The notes: generated by a model from the letters alone, not told the origin. A stretch of DNA of 46,098 nt from an uncultured Nocardioidaceae bacterium (GCA_902805865.1 CADCUK010000043.1:1-46098); one strand, 5' to 3'. Shown: positions 18,571 to 26,507, counted from the stretch's first letter. A program made the numbers and translations.

Positions 18571-18632
18571 GCGCATCTGGAGGGATGCGCCGAAGCAGGA
18601 ACTGAAGTGCGGAAACCTGGGAGGGATCGCAC
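18571..18632 (+). promoter_or_regulatory. Structured 5' leader with two hairpins, copy 1
   Basis: Hairpin A: GCGCATC (18571-18577) pairs with GATGCGC (18584-18590) across a 6-nt loop. Hairpin B: GTGCG (18607-18611) pairs with CGCAC (18628-18632) and encloses the ribosome site GGGAGGG; an inner CCT/AGG pairing is possible. Copy 2 keeps the same design with a differently sequenced 7-bp stem in hairpin A, indicating selection on structure. Confidence 0.55.
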
Positions 18633-18633
18633 C

Positions 18634-19302
18634 ATGTTGCCGACAATCGCTTGGCCGAAGGCCGACGAGATCAAGGACCACTGGGCCTGGCGGCCCGAGT
18701 GGACACCCCACCGGCCGAGGCTGCTGTGGTACCTCACGTTCGAAGGGGCCCCCGACGTACGCGCGGCTGCGGCCCCTCCGGGGGACGTCCTCCGGGCCGC
18801 AGGGGCCGATGTCGTACCACCGGAGTGGCTGCACCTCACGATGAACCATGTGGGGTTCGCCGACGAGCTCGACGAACGGGCCGTGCGAGCCTCGGCCGAC
18901 GAGGTCGGGCGCAGGCTCCGGGACGAGGAGCCGTTCGAGCTCACCCTCGGCCCCGTCCACCAGCTGTCCGACGCCGTTGTGCTCGAGGCCGGCCCCGCCG
19001 AGCCCTTGCAGAAGCTGCGCGGCACGGTGGTCGGGGCCATGGCCCACACCGGCATGGCCGAGCCGGACGACATCGACGAGGTCTTCTGGCCGCACGTGAG
19101 CCTCTGCTACCTGAACTCCCGGACCGATCGCGCGCGGGTCGGAGAGATGGTGCGGACCGCGGACCACAGCACGGTCAGCGTGCGCTGCGACCGGCTGTTC
19201 CAGGTCCTCGTCACCCGGACCGGCGCTCACTACCGCTGGCAGGTCCTGGAGGACGTCAAGCTCGGCACCGACCGGACCCGGAGCAAGTACGCCGACCGGT
19301 AG
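18634..19302 (+). CDS. 2H phosphoesterase (2'-5' RNA ligase-like) protein
   Basis: A 222-aa cytoplasmic protein. The two catalytic H-x-T/S-x motifs of the 2H superfamily are present: WLHLTM (about residue 71) and WPHVSLCYLN (about residue 155). Members hydrolyse 2',3'-cyclic phosphates or cyclic ADP-ribose-type bonds; the substrate cannot be read from the sequence. I chose ATG 18634 over GTG 18607 because GGGAGGG sits 8-9 nt upstream and the same start context is repeated at 19425. Preceded by a stress-type promoter and structured leader; followed after 16 nt by the promoter of the gpgS operon. Confidence 0.82.
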   Translation: MLPTIAWPKADEIKDHWAWRPEWTPHRPRLLWYLTFEGAPDVRAAAAPPGDVLRAAGADVVPPEWLHLTMNHVGFADELDERAVRASADEVGRRLRDEEPFELTLGPVHQLSDAVVLEAGPAEPLQKLRGTVVGAMAHTGMAEPDDIDEVFWPHVSLCYLNSRTDRARVGEMVRTADHSTVSVRCDRLFQVLVTRTGAHYRWQVLEDVKLGTDRTRSKYADR

Positions 19303-19318
19303 CCGCCACGGTCGCCGG

Positions 19319-19344
19319 GTGTGACCCGGATCGCCCCTGGGTAG
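19319..19344 (+). promoter_or_regulatory. SigB/SigF-type stress promoter before the gpgS operon
   Basis: GTGT at 19319-19322, 16-nt spacer, GGGTAG at 19339-19344. It has the same -35 extension (GTGTGACC) as copy 1 and lies 16 nt after the 2H gene stop. Predicted start near 19351 gives a leader of about 74 nt before the 23-codon ORF. Confidence 0.6.
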
Positions 19345-19362
19345 GCCTTCCAGGAGAGGACT

Positions 19363-19424
19363 CGCGCCCGAACCAGGGCGTGGAGGAGCAGTAGCACCGT
19401 GCGGACACCTGGGAGGGATCGCAC
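19363..19424 (+). promoter_or_regulatory. Structured 5' leader with two hairpins, copy 2
   Basis: Hairpin A: CGCGCCC (19363-19369) pairs with GGGCGTG (19376-19382), one G-T pair, 6-nt loop. Hairpin B: GTGCG (19399-19403) pairs with CGCAC (19420-19424), enclosing GGGAGGG. Stem A has different bases from copy 1 but the same stem and loop size, at nearly the same distance from the promoter (44 versus 42 nt). Confidence 0.55.
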
Positions 19425-19496
19425 ATGTTGCCGACCGCTGATTGGCCAGACCGCACCCCGGCACCAGTCGGACAGGAAGCTTGGCGTGCGCACTGA
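19425..19496 (+). CDS. 23-codon leader ORF upstream of gpgS
   Basis: ATG 19425 has a strong GGGAGGG site; the frame closes at TGA 19494-19496. The peptide starts MLPTADWPDRTPAPVG, sharing MLPT-x-x-W-P with the 2H phosphoesterase. It overlaps the gpgS start codon region by 11 nt in another frame, so ribosomes finishing it could reinitiate on gpgS. It could be a decaying copy of the 2H gene or a functional coupling peptide. Confidence 0.5.
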   Translation: MLPTADWPDRTPAPVGQEAWRAH

Positions 19497-20469
19497 CGTG
19501 GAGTGGTGGTTGGACACCCGGATGTCGGCAGGCGCGGTCTGGGACCGGGAGCGCCTCGTCGCCGCCAAGGGCCCTACGACCGTGAGCGTGGTCCTGCCTG
19601 CGCGCAACGAGGCAGCCACCGTGGGGGACATCGTCCGGGCTGTCCGGCGGGAGCTCATGGAGACGCTGCAGCTCGTCGACGAGGTTCTCGTCGTCGACTC
19701 GGGCTCGGCTGACGGGACGGCCCGCGAAGCCCTTCGTGCCGGTGCGAGGGTCGTCTCGCAGTCGGGCGTGCTGCCGCAGCTGGGCGACCGGCGCGGCAAG
19801 GGCGAAGCCCTGTGGAAGTCCCTCGACGCCACGACCGGTGACGTGGTCGCCTTCGTGGATGCAGACCTGCGCTGCTTCGATCCCCAGTTCGTGGTCGGGT
19901 TGCTCGGTCCGCTCCTGACCGAGCCCTCGGTGCACTTCGTCAAGGGGTTCTACGACCGGCCGCTCGACACCGGGGCCACTCTCCTGCCCGCCGGGGGTGG
20001 ACGGGTCACGGAGATGCTTGCTCGTCCGCTGCTGAACGTGCACTGGCCGGAGCTCGCCGGATTCGTCCAGCCGCTCGCCGGCGAGTACGCCGGACGCCGG
20101 AGCCTCCTGGAGAACATCCCCTTCGTCTCGGGATACGGGGTCGAGATCGCCATGCTGATCGACGTCCTGCAGACCGTCGGGCTCCAGGGCATGGCCCAGG
20201 TCGATCTCGGCAGCCGCCAGCACCGGAACTCCGGTGACCTCGAGCTCGGTCGGATGGCCACCCAGGTGTACCTCGCGCTGCTGTCCCGGTTGGAGCGCTA
20301 CGGCCGGTCCATGAGCGCCGCTGAGGCCAACTACAGCCTGGTGCAGTTCGTGCGCGAGGGTGCTGAGTTCCGCACGGTCGTCTCCGACGTACAGATGAGC
20401 GAACGACCCCCGATCAGCACCCTGCCGGAGTACCTCGCCCGCCGACGACTCGTGCCGGAGCAACGATGA
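19486..20469 (+). CDS. gpgS: Glucosyl-3-phosphoglycerate synthase
   Basis: A 327-aa retaining GT81 glucosyltransferase that moves glucose from an NDP-donor to 3-phosphoglycerate, giving the precursor of glucosylglycerate and, in mycobacteria, of methylglucose lipopolysaccharides. Motifs: VVLPARNEAATV (nucleotide binding), VVDSGSADGTA, RGKGEALWKS, FVDADLRCF (metal-binding DxD) and FVSGYGVEIAMLID. I chose GTG 19486 because AGGAAG lies 6-7 nt upstream and the length then matches the mycobacterial enzyme (324 aa); GTG 19498 is an alternative. It overlaps the leader ORF by 11 nt and the following GT4 gene by 4 nt. No GpgP phosphatase gene is in the window. Confidence 0.9.
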   Translation: MRTDVEWWLDTRMSAGAVWDRERLVAAKGPTTVSVVLPARNEAATVGDIVRAVRRELMETLQLVDEVLVVDSGSADGTAREALRAGARVVSQSGVLPQLGDRRGKGEALWKSLDATTGDVVAFVDADLRCFDPQFVVGLLGPLLTEPSVHFVKGFYDRPLDTGATLLPAGGGRVTEMLARPLLNVHWPELAGFVQPLAGEYAGRRSLLENIPFVSGYGVEIAMLIDVLQTVGLQGMAQVDLGSRQHRNSGDLELGRMATQVYLALLSRLERYGRSMSAAEANYSLVQFVREGAEFRTVVSDVQMSERPPISTLPEYLARRRLVPEQR

Positions 20470-21608
20470 GCCTGACCGTGCTGATGAACGCCGGGCCTTG
20501 GCTGCCGGTCCCGCCCCACGGGTACGGCGGCATCGAGAACGTCATCGCGACGCTGGTCCCCGAGCTCCGCCGACTCGGTGTGAAGGTCGTGCTGGCCACG
20601 GTCCCCCAGAGCAGTTTGACGGTCGACGGCCGCGTGCACACGGTGGAACGCCCGATGTTCGAGTCCGTGGCTGCGCCGTACAACCAGGTGTGCGGCGTGA
20701 CGCTTGCCCACATGCACACGCTGGTGCGCGCGCTCCAGGACGGATTGGAGGTGGACGTCGTCCATGATCACCTCGAGGTGGTCGGCCCCGCTGTGCTGGC
20801 AGCGATGGGCCACGACGCGCCTCCCTCCCTGCAGACGCTCCACTGGGACCTCGCCAAGCACGCGGACTTCTACTCCACGTTCGACGGCCGCGGCCGGGTG
20901 CGTTTCGCGGCGGTCTCCCAGTCCCAGCTCGACCGGGCACCCGCCAACCTGCGCCGACAGGCCGCCGGCGTGGTCCCTCTCGCGGTCCCGGCGCCGCCGG
21001 AGCTGGGCGCACCCCGAGGTGAACACGTCGTCTCCCTCGCCCGGATCACCGCCGACAAGGGGATCGACGTCGCGGCTCGTGTGTGCCGAAGGGCCGGCGT
21101 GCCGCTGGTCCTGGCGGGGCCGGTCGCGGGTGTGAACGACCCCGAAGAGCTCGAACGCCGGCTGACCGACGGCGACGAACGCCTCGTCGGGCACCCGGAC
21201 GTGCTGTTCTTCCAGCGCGAGGTGGCGCCTTGGGTCGATGGTGAGCTGGTCAGCTGGGTCGGAGGGGTGGAGGGCGAGGAGAAAGAGCTGCTGCTGCAGA
21301 CCGCACGCGCACTGGTCACCCCCATCCGGTGGGCGGAGCCGGGTGGCACAGCGGTCGTCGAGGCGTTGGTGCGTGGGGTCCCGGTCGTCGGCACCCCGCG
21401 GGGCTGCCTCCCCTCTCTCGTGCAGCACGGGGTCACGGGTTTCCTGGCCGACGAGGAGGACGAGCTGGTGCGCTGCCTCGGCAGGCTGGACGAGCTGGAC
21501 CCCGAGGCCTGCCGATCCGCAGCGGCGCCGTGGACGCCGCGGGCGATGGCGATGAGCTACCTGAACCTGTACGACCGGCTGCTCCACGGCGTAGGAGCAG
21601 CCGCGTGA
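20466..21608 (+). CDS. Glycosyltransferase family 4 protein
   Basis: A 380-aa GT-B enzyme. N-terminal half: NAGPWLPVPPHGYGGIENV, typical of GT4 acceptor domains, and VDVVHDHLEV. C-terminal half: SLARITADKGIDVAARV, LVLAGPVAG and the donor-binding PIRWAEPGGTAVVEALVRG with the E-x7-E spacing. ATGA overlap with gpgS and GTGA overlap with the Gfo/Idh gene place it in the coupled operon. Acceptor and sugar donor are unknown; a glycosylated glycerate is a reasonable guess from context. Confidence 0.88.
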   Translation: MSLTVLMNAGPWLPVPPHGYGGIENVIATLVPELRRLGVKVVLATVPQSSLTVDGRVHTVERPMFESVAAPYNQVCGVTLAHMHTLVRALQDGLEVDVVHDHLEVVGPAVLAAMGHDAPPSLQTLHWDLAKHADFYSTFDGRGRVRFAAVSQSQLDRAPANLRRQAAGVVPLAVPAPPELGAPRGEHVVSLARITADKGIDVAARVCRRAGVPLVLAGPVAGVNDPEELERRLTDGDERLVGHPDVLFFQREVAPWVDGELVSWVGGVEGEEKELLLQTARALVTPIRWAEPGGTAVVEALVRGVPVVGTPRGCLPSLVQHGVTGFLADEEDELVRCLGRLDELDPEACRSAAAPWTPRAMAMSYLNLYDRLLHGVGAAA

Positions 21609-22582
21609 CGCGCGTGCTCATGGTCGGGGCCGGTGGGGTCGCCCAACGACACATCCGCGTGCTCACGGAGCTCGGGGCCACGGTGTCGGGCGTGATCGAC
21701 CCAGTGGAGGCCGCCGCCAACGCCGTCGCCACCGAGTGGGACATCCCTTGCTTCACCGAGCTCGAGCGCGCGCTCGACGCGGTGGAGCCCGAGGTCGTCT
21801 ACATCTGTGTCCCGCCCTTCGCGCACGGCCCTCCCGAGCGCGCGGTGCTCGAGCGCGGGCTGCCCTTCTTCGTGGAGAAGCCACTCGGGGTCGGACTGGA
21901 GGTCGCCGCGGACATCGCGCGTGAGGTCGAGGAGTCGGGTGCGGTCACCGCCACCGGCTACCACTGGCGCTGCTTGGACACCGTCCAGCGGGCGCAGGGC
22001 ATCGCCGCCGACATCGGTCCCCAGCTCGTCAACGGAGCCTGGCTCGGCAAGCGTCCTCCCGTCGCGTGGTGGGCCGACGTCGACAGGTCCGGAGGTCAGG
22101 TCGTCGAACAGATGACGCACGTGCTCGATCTGGCACGGGTGCTCGTAGGTGAGCCCGTGGAGGTGCACGCGGCTGGGGTTCGCGATCCGGGAGCCGCCGG
22201 TGACCGGGGCACCGTGGACGACGCCACAGCCGCCGTGGTGCGCTTCGAGAACGGCGCGGTGGGCACGTTCGCGGCGACGTCGCTGCTGAGCGCCCAGCAC
22301 CTGGCGTCGCTCGACCTCTTCGGCACCGGGACAGTGCTGCAGCTCCGCGAGACGGAGCTGGTCGTCGACGACGGCACGTCGCGGGTCACCCACGAGCCGG
22401 CGGAGGACCCCCGGACCGTCGTGGACCGCGAATTCCTCGAAGTCCTCCGCGGCAAGCGCGATGCGAGCCGCGCACCGTACGCAGAGGCGCTGCGCACGCA
22501 CCGGTTCGGTTGCGCCATCGCCACCGCCGCACGCGAGCGGCGCACGGTCGTCCTCGACCCGAGCACCGGGCGCCTGACGTGA
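21605..22582 (+). CDS. Gfo/Idh/MocA family oxidoreductase
   Basis: A 325-aa NAD(P)-dependent sugar or inositol dehydrogenase. N-terminal Rossmann fold MVGAGGVAQRHIRVL, EVVYICVPPFAHG, then the family EKP motif in FFVEKPLGVG. The catalytic-region histidine is in EQMTHVLDLARVL. GTG start at 21605 overlaps the GT4 stop, and its own stop overlaps the MDR gene start. In Gram-negative capsule loci this family is often fused or paired with an MDR dehydrogenase, and the same pairing is seen here as adjacent genes. Confidence 0.87.
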   Translation: MTRVLMVGAGGVAQRHIRVLTELGATVSGVIDPVEAAANAVATEWDIPCFTELERALDAVEPEVVYICVPPFAHGPPERAVLERGLPFFVEKPLGVGLEVAADIAREVEESGAVTATGYHWRCLDTVQRAQGIAADIGPQLVNGAWLGKRPPVAWWADVDRSGGQVVEQMTHVLDLARVLVGEPVEVHAAGVRDPGAAGDRGTVDDATAAVVRFENGAVGTFAATSLLSAQHLASLDLFGTGTVLQLRETELVVDDGTSRVTHEPAEDPRTVVDREFLEVLRGKRDASRAPYAEALRTHRFGCAIATAARERRTVVLDPSTGRLT

Positions 22583-23658
22583 AACGCCGGAACCTCGTCG
22601 TGCACGCACCTGGCGACCTGTCCCTCGTCGAGGAGGAACTGCCCGCCGTACCCGAGGGCGGCCTGCTCCTGGAGACCGTGGCGACGGGGCTGTCGGCCGG
22701 CACGGAGCTCACCTTCGTCAAGGGGGACAACCCGGCGCTCGAGCGTCGCCACGACCCCGAGCTCGGCCTCTTCGTGGCGGGACGCGAGACGCCGGCCTAT
22801 CCCGTGACGAGGCTCGGCTACATGGAGGTCGCAACCGTGACCGAGTCCCGAACCCCGGCGTTCGCCGAGGGTGACACCGTCGCGACCGCCTACGGTCACG
22901 CCACCGCCCATGTCGCCGACCCGCTCACGGAGCATCTGGTGCCGCTCCCCCAGGACCTGGATCCCGTGCTGGCGACGTACGTCGCACACCTCGGCCCGAT
23001 CTGCGCGAACGGACTCCTGCACGCGGCGGCCGACGCGGTCGGCCCGACTGTCTCGAAGCTCGGCCAAGGGGTGGAGGGACGCCGCGTCGTGGTGACCGGG
23101 GCCGGGCTGGTCGGTCTCGTCACCGCGCTGTTCGCAGACGAGCTCGGCGCTGAGGTGGTCGTCGTAGATCCTGACGAACGCCGACGTGGCGCAGCGCAGG
23201 CCCTCGGTCTCGAGGCGCTCGACGACGACGACGTCGCGGTGGCCTTGAAGACCAGATGGCGGCACGGTGCAGCTGACCACGGGGCTGACGTGGTCTTCCA
23301 GTGCCGGGGGCGCCCGTACGCCCTTGCCACGGCGCTCCGAACGGTCCGCCCCCAAGGCACGGTCATCGATCTCGCGTTCTACACCGAGGGTGCAGATGCC
23401 GTGCGGCTGGGCGAGGAGTTCCACCACAACGGGCTGAGCCTGCGGTGCGCCCAGATCGGTCGCACGCCGCGGGGGACCTCCGGTCAGTGGGATCGCGCGC
23501 GACTGTCCGCAGAGACCATCGCACTGCTCCACGCGCGAGGGGGCGACATCCGAGAACACCTCATCACCGACGTGCTGCCACTCGAGGAGGCGCCTCGGCT
23601 GATGCTCGACATCGCCGCCAGGAGACGGGCGGCGCTGTCCGCAGTGTTCACCTGCTGA
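22579..23658 (+). CDS. MDR-superfamily (zinc-ADH-like) dehydrogenase
   Basis: A 359-aa medium-chain dehydrogenase/reductase. GroES-like N-terminal half with VATGLSAGTEL and FAEGDTVATAYG, then the nucleotide-binding fold VVVTGAGLVGLVTALFADELGA with acceptor VVDPDERR. The usual catalytic zinc signature GHE and the four-Cys structural zinc lobe are not evident, so it may be zinc-independent. The last gene of the plus-strand operon (GTGA overlap upstream); its 3' end overlaps the convergent Gfo/Idh gene by 11 nt. Likely works with the upstream Gfo/Idh enzyme on one sugar intermediate (inference). Confidence 0.85.
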   Translation: MKRRNLVVHAPGDLSLVEEELPAVPEGGLLLETVATGLSAGTELTFVKGDNPALERRHDPELGLFVAGRETPAYPVTRLGYMEVATVTESRTPAFAEGDTVATAYGHATAHVADPLTEHLVPLPQDLDPVLATYVAHLGPICANGLLHAAADAVGPTVSKLGQGVEGRRVVVTGAGLVGLVTALFADELGAEVVVVDPDERRRGAAQALGLEALDDDDVAVALKTRWRHGAADHGADVVFQCRGRPYALATALRTVRPQGTVIDLAFYTEGADAVRLGEEFHHNGLSLRCAQIGRTPRGTSGQWDRARLSAETIALLHARGGDIREHLITDVLPLEEAPRLMLDIAARRRAALSAVFTC

Positions 23659-24523
23659 GCTGGCGCGCTGCGTCCTCGAGCAGCTCGACGACCCGGACGA
23701 CGAGACGCAGGTCGGCCGGGTGCGGTTCGCCGGTCGTTGCGCTGCTGACCAGGGCCTGCGCTGCGCGAGCGAGCGCGGTGACCGATCCCCCGGGCTCCCT
23801 GTCGGGCATCCGGCTCGTCCCTGCCTCGCCCCATACCAGGACCTCGTGGTCCTCCGCTGCGTGCGGCGCGAAGAGGCTCAACGTTGCGGTGCTGGTCGCT
23901 CCTGAGCGGTGACGCAGGACGAGGTGCACGAGGTCGTGGCGTCCGCCCACGCAGGTGATCTCCTCGACCGGCCCGAGCGCAGCGGTCAACGTGGACACAG
24001 CATGCGGACCGATGTCCCACAGTGCGCCCTTCTCATGACGCCACGGGGACGCCGGGGCCGGGTTGTCGACGTCGTCGAGAAAGGCCAGCCAGCGCACCGA
24101 ACCCCCGAGCGGCGCAGCCGCAGTGAGGCCGTCGAACCAGCCCGCCGCTTCGGCCGAGAAGCGGTCGGTGAAGAACACCACCGAGGCGACCCCGTGCTCG
24201 TCAGCGGTGTCGGCCAGCTGTCGGGCGGACGATGCCGACGTGGCGACGGGCTTGTCCAGCAACAAGTGCCGGCCGGCCACCGCGGCCTGGATCGCGAGCG
24301 TGACCTGCGCGTCGGGCGGCACTGCGAAGGCAACCGCATCGACGTCGTCGACCAACGCCTCGAACGTCGGTGCGGCGGGGACACCCAGCCGCTCCCCCGC
24401 GTCGGCTGCCTTCGCCGGGTCGCGGCCCCACACGCCGACGAGGTCGACGCCGTCCGCGGCCAGCAGTCCGGGGCCGTGCGCGCTCGTCGCCCACGGGCCG
24501 GTGCCGACCAGGCCGAAGCGCAT
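23648..24523 (-). CDS. Second Gfo/Idh/MocA family oxidoreductase
   Basis: A 291-aa protein with Rossmann start MRFGLVGTGPWATSAHG, VDAVAFAVPPDAQ, and LLLDKPVATS (DKP in place of EKP). The substrate-side region has WDIGPHAVSTLTAAL, with the conserved G-x-H. Only distantly similar to the Gfo/Idh at 21605, so not a recent duplicate. Converges on the plus-strand operon with an 11-nt overlap. It is separated from the glycosyltransferase operon by tRNA-Arg on the opposite strand and no stress-type promoter was seen before it. Confidence 0.85.
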   Translation of the reverse strand: MRFGLVGTGPWATSAHGPGLLAADGVDLVGVWGRDPAKAADAGERLGVPAAPTFEALVDDVDAVAFAVPPDAQVTLAIQAAVAGRHLLLDKPVATSASSARQLADTADEHGVASVVFFTDRFSAEAAGWFDGLTAAAPLGGSVRWLAFLDDVDNPAPASPWRHEKGALWDIGPHAVSTLTAALGPVEEITCVGGRHDLVHLVLRHRSGATSTATLSLFAPHAAEDHEVLVWGEAGTSRMPDREPGGSVTALARAAQALVSSATTGEPHPADLRLVVRVVELLEDAARQLSR

Positions 24524-24616
24524 CTCAGCCCGCTCGCTGGTCTCGCGTCACCGAGCCATCCTGCCCACCACGTCCTTGCGGCATACTTGCCGCGGGTCGG
24601 CGGGGTCCGGTCCCGG

Positions 24617-24690
24617 GCCCCCGTAGCTCAGCTGGATAGAGCGACGGACTTCTAATCCGTTGGTCGCAGGTTCGAGTCCTGCCGGGGGCG
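24617..24690 (+). tRNA. tRNA-Arg (anticodon TCT)
   Basis: Cloverleaf: acceptor GCCCCCG / CGGGGGC, anticodon stem ACGGA / TCCGT with loop CTTCTAA, T arm GCAGG-TTCGAGT-CCTGC, discriminator G at 24690. CCA is not encoded. It reads AGA, a rare codon in such high-GC DNA. The 3' end of the minus-strand glycosyltransferase gene overlaps its 3' half. Confidence 0.95.
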
Positions 24691-25515
24691 CTCGTCCGCC
24701 GCGACTCGCTCCCAGTGGGTCCCGACGCGCCGTACGAGACCGCGCCGTTCGAACTCCTCCAGCCACCCGGTCATCGGCCAACGCCCCCACCGAGCGTCGA
24801 AGAGCCTGCCGTTGCGCATGATGTCGTCGACGTGCTGGACCGGCGGATCGTGCGACTCGTGGTGCTGGTGGAAGGCCCGCGCGGACCCGGTCCAGCCGAG
24901 CTCGAGCCCGGCGGCCACGATGGTCTGCCCGAAGTCGGTGTCCTCGCCGCCGTACCCGACGTAGTCCTCGCAGAAGCCGCCCGTCGCGACCCACGCGTCC
25001 CGGTGCAGCGCGAACGACAGCGACCAGAAGAGATCGGGGTCCGCGCCCACCTGTTGCTCGCCGGGCTCGGGAGCAGGACGCGCGGGGTGCGGGTCGTCCA
25101 TGCGCGCCAGCGCGCCCAGGTCGTAGCCCGCAGTCCCCGGTGGGGGCAGGTAGGTGACCGGCCCCGACCACACGACAGCGGGCGACTCGTCGACGGCTCG
25201 GGCGTAGCCGGCGACGAGCTCGGCGCCGGCGAGGCCGTCGACGTCGAGGCAGATCACCGTGTCGGCGCCACCCTCCAGCGCGCGGGCGACTCCTGCGTTG
25301 CGTGCAGCAGCGAGCGGCAGGCCTAGTGGTGTCCCGGGCACAGCCAGGAGCACGGGCGTCAGCGGTCCGTCCGGACGCCATCCGAGGAGGTCGGTGTCGT
25401 CCATCGCGACCACGACGTACTCGTCGGGCAGCCGGGTACCGGCGGCGAGGCTGCGGTGCTGCGCGGCGAGATGGTCATGACGTCCGTGGACGATGGTGAC
25501 GACGGCCGTGCTCAT
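24652..25515 (-). CDS. GT2/galactosyltransferase-like glycosyltransferase
   Basis: A 287-aa GT-A enzyme. Start MSTAVVTIVHGRHDHLAAQH; acidic metal motif in ICLDVDGLAG; C-terminal acceptor motif GGFCEDYVGYGGEDTDFG, typical of the galactosyltransferase C-terminal domain. The frame ends inside tRNA-Arg on the other strand. Its last residues (RQDSNLRPTD) are the antisense of the tRNA, so the natural stop is formed by the tRNA gene and the final dozen residues may not matter. ATG 25515 overlaps the preceding gene's stop by 4 nt. Last gene of the four-gene glycosyltransferase operon. Confidence 0.82.
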   Translation of the reverse strand: MSTAVVTIVHGRHDHLAAQHRSLAAGTRLPDEYVVVAMDDTDLLGWRPDGPLTPVLLAVPGTPLGLPLAAARNAGVARALEGGADTVICLDVDGLAGAELVAGYARAVDESPAVVWSGPVTYLPPPGTAGYDLGALARMDDPHPARPAPEPGEQQVGADPDLFWSLSFALHRDAWVATGGFCEDYVGYGGEDTDFGQTIVAAGLELGWTGSARAFHQHHESHDPPVQHVDDIMRNGRLFDARWGRWPMTGWLEEFERRGLVRRVGTHWERVAADERPRQDSNLRPTD

Positions 25516-26507
25516 GGCGCGTGTGTGGTTGCGACTCCGTCGAGCACGTCGACGATCCGTCGGGCGGCCTTGCCGTCGCACCATCCGGACCAACGGGCAC
25601 CGTCGAGGCAGTGCGCAGCGACGAGCCGTTCCGCCCAGCCGGACAAGGGGAACGTCGGCTCCACGACCACCGGCCACGGCCCCTCGGTCAGCACCCCGGC
25701 GGTGGTGCGCTGCTCGTCGTGGGGCCGGTCGGCCGGGACCACGATCGCGGGCTTGCGGCAGGCAGCGACCTCCGCGAGGGCGTTCTCCCCTGCCTGGGTC
25801 ACGACGACATCCGCACCCGCCAGCACATCCCGTACGTCATCGGCCCACTGGTGACCCGGTCCCAGCACCGTCCAGTGCCAATCCGGGGTCTGCGCTCGCG
25901 CGGAGTCGATTGCCTGCGGCGAGGGGTGACCCCCTCCGCGCCCGAGCAGCACAACCACGCGTCGAGGGGTCGCCTGCGAGGGCTCGGGATCCGAGACCGG
26001 AATTCGCGACAGTCCTCCGACGCACGTGATCCTCGAGCGCAGCTCGTCCGGCAGCCCGGGCGTCATGCCGTCCAGACCCGCCGGCCAGCACGCCACGAGT
26101 GCGTCCGAGACCTCGTAGCCCAGCAGGTGCGCGGGATCGGTCCGGTCACCGGGCAGGACGAAGGACGCCACTGGTACGCCGTGCAGCCGGGCGAGCAGGG
26201 CCACCTCGACCGACACGTCGCTGACCAGGACGTCCGGACGTGCCCGAGCCACCCAGCCGGCGATCGTTGCCATCCGGTCCCGCAGACCGGGGTCCTGCCT
26301 CGGGACCCAGTGCAGCCGACCCCCGGCCGTCACGTCGCGAGGGGTCGGAGACTGGTCGTCGCGCGACAGCTCGACCCACTCCCCCGGCCAGTCCTCCGGC
26401 CGTGGGAGCGTCGAGAGACCGGTGACGGGCCGTCGGCTCACCGCCGCGACGGCGCGGGCCCGGTGCAGATGCCCGCTTCCTACGTGGTGGACGTAGTAGC
26501 CGATCAC
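25512..26507 (-). CDS. MurG/GT28-like glycosyltransferase
   Basis: A 331-aa GT-B protein. The N-terminus YYVHHVGSGHLHRARAV has the Gly-x-Gly-His loop of this group. The C-terminal half has VVLLGRGGGHP, VVTQAGENALAEVAACRKP (donor-binding loop) and IVVPADRPHDEQ, close to the MurG/undecaprenyl-type GT28 C-domain. No membrane segment. It is joined by 4-nt overlaps to genes on both sides. Acceptor unknown. Confidence 0.8.
   Translation of the reverse strand: MIGYYVHHVGSGHLHRARAVAAVSRRPVTGLSTLPRPEDWPGEWVELSRDDQSPTPRDVTAGGRLHWVPRQDPGLRDRMATIAGWVARARPDVLVSDVSVEVALLARLHGVPVASFVLPGDRTDPAHLLGYEVSDALVACWPAGLDGMTPGLPDELRSRITCVGGLSRIPVSDPEPSQATPRRVVVLLGRGGGHPSPQAIDSARAQTPDWHWTVLGPGHQWADDVRDVLAGADVVVTQAGENALAEVAACRKPAIVVPADRPHDEQRTTAGVLTEGPWPVVVEPTFPLSGWAERLVAAHCLDGARWSGWCDGKAARRIVDVLDGVATTHAP

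Larger units (their letters stand above)
18529..18656 (+). repeat. Duplicated promoter-leader-start module, copy 1
   Basis: This 128-nt block is co-linear with 19319-19447: promoter, leader hairpin, GTGCGG...CGCAC box, GGGAGG ribosome site, ATG, and codons for MLPT-x-x-W-P. The promoter portion matches in 22 of 33 positions. The 26 nt before the start (18607-18632) differ from copy 2 at one position. Confidence 0.75.
19319..19447 (+). repeat. Duplicated promoter-leader-start module, copy 2
   Basis: Paralogous to 18529-18656 over its whole length with a net 1-nt length change. Here the repeated start codon opens only a 23-codon ORF instead of a full 2H gene, so the module was probably copied from one gene to the other. 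Confidence 0.75.

Noticed and set aside
24652-24690. RQDSNLRPTD tail as a conserved protein motif
   Set aside because: This peptide is the antisense translation of the tRNA-Arg 3' half, a well-known annotation artefact; only the upstream glycosyltransferase part is meaningful.
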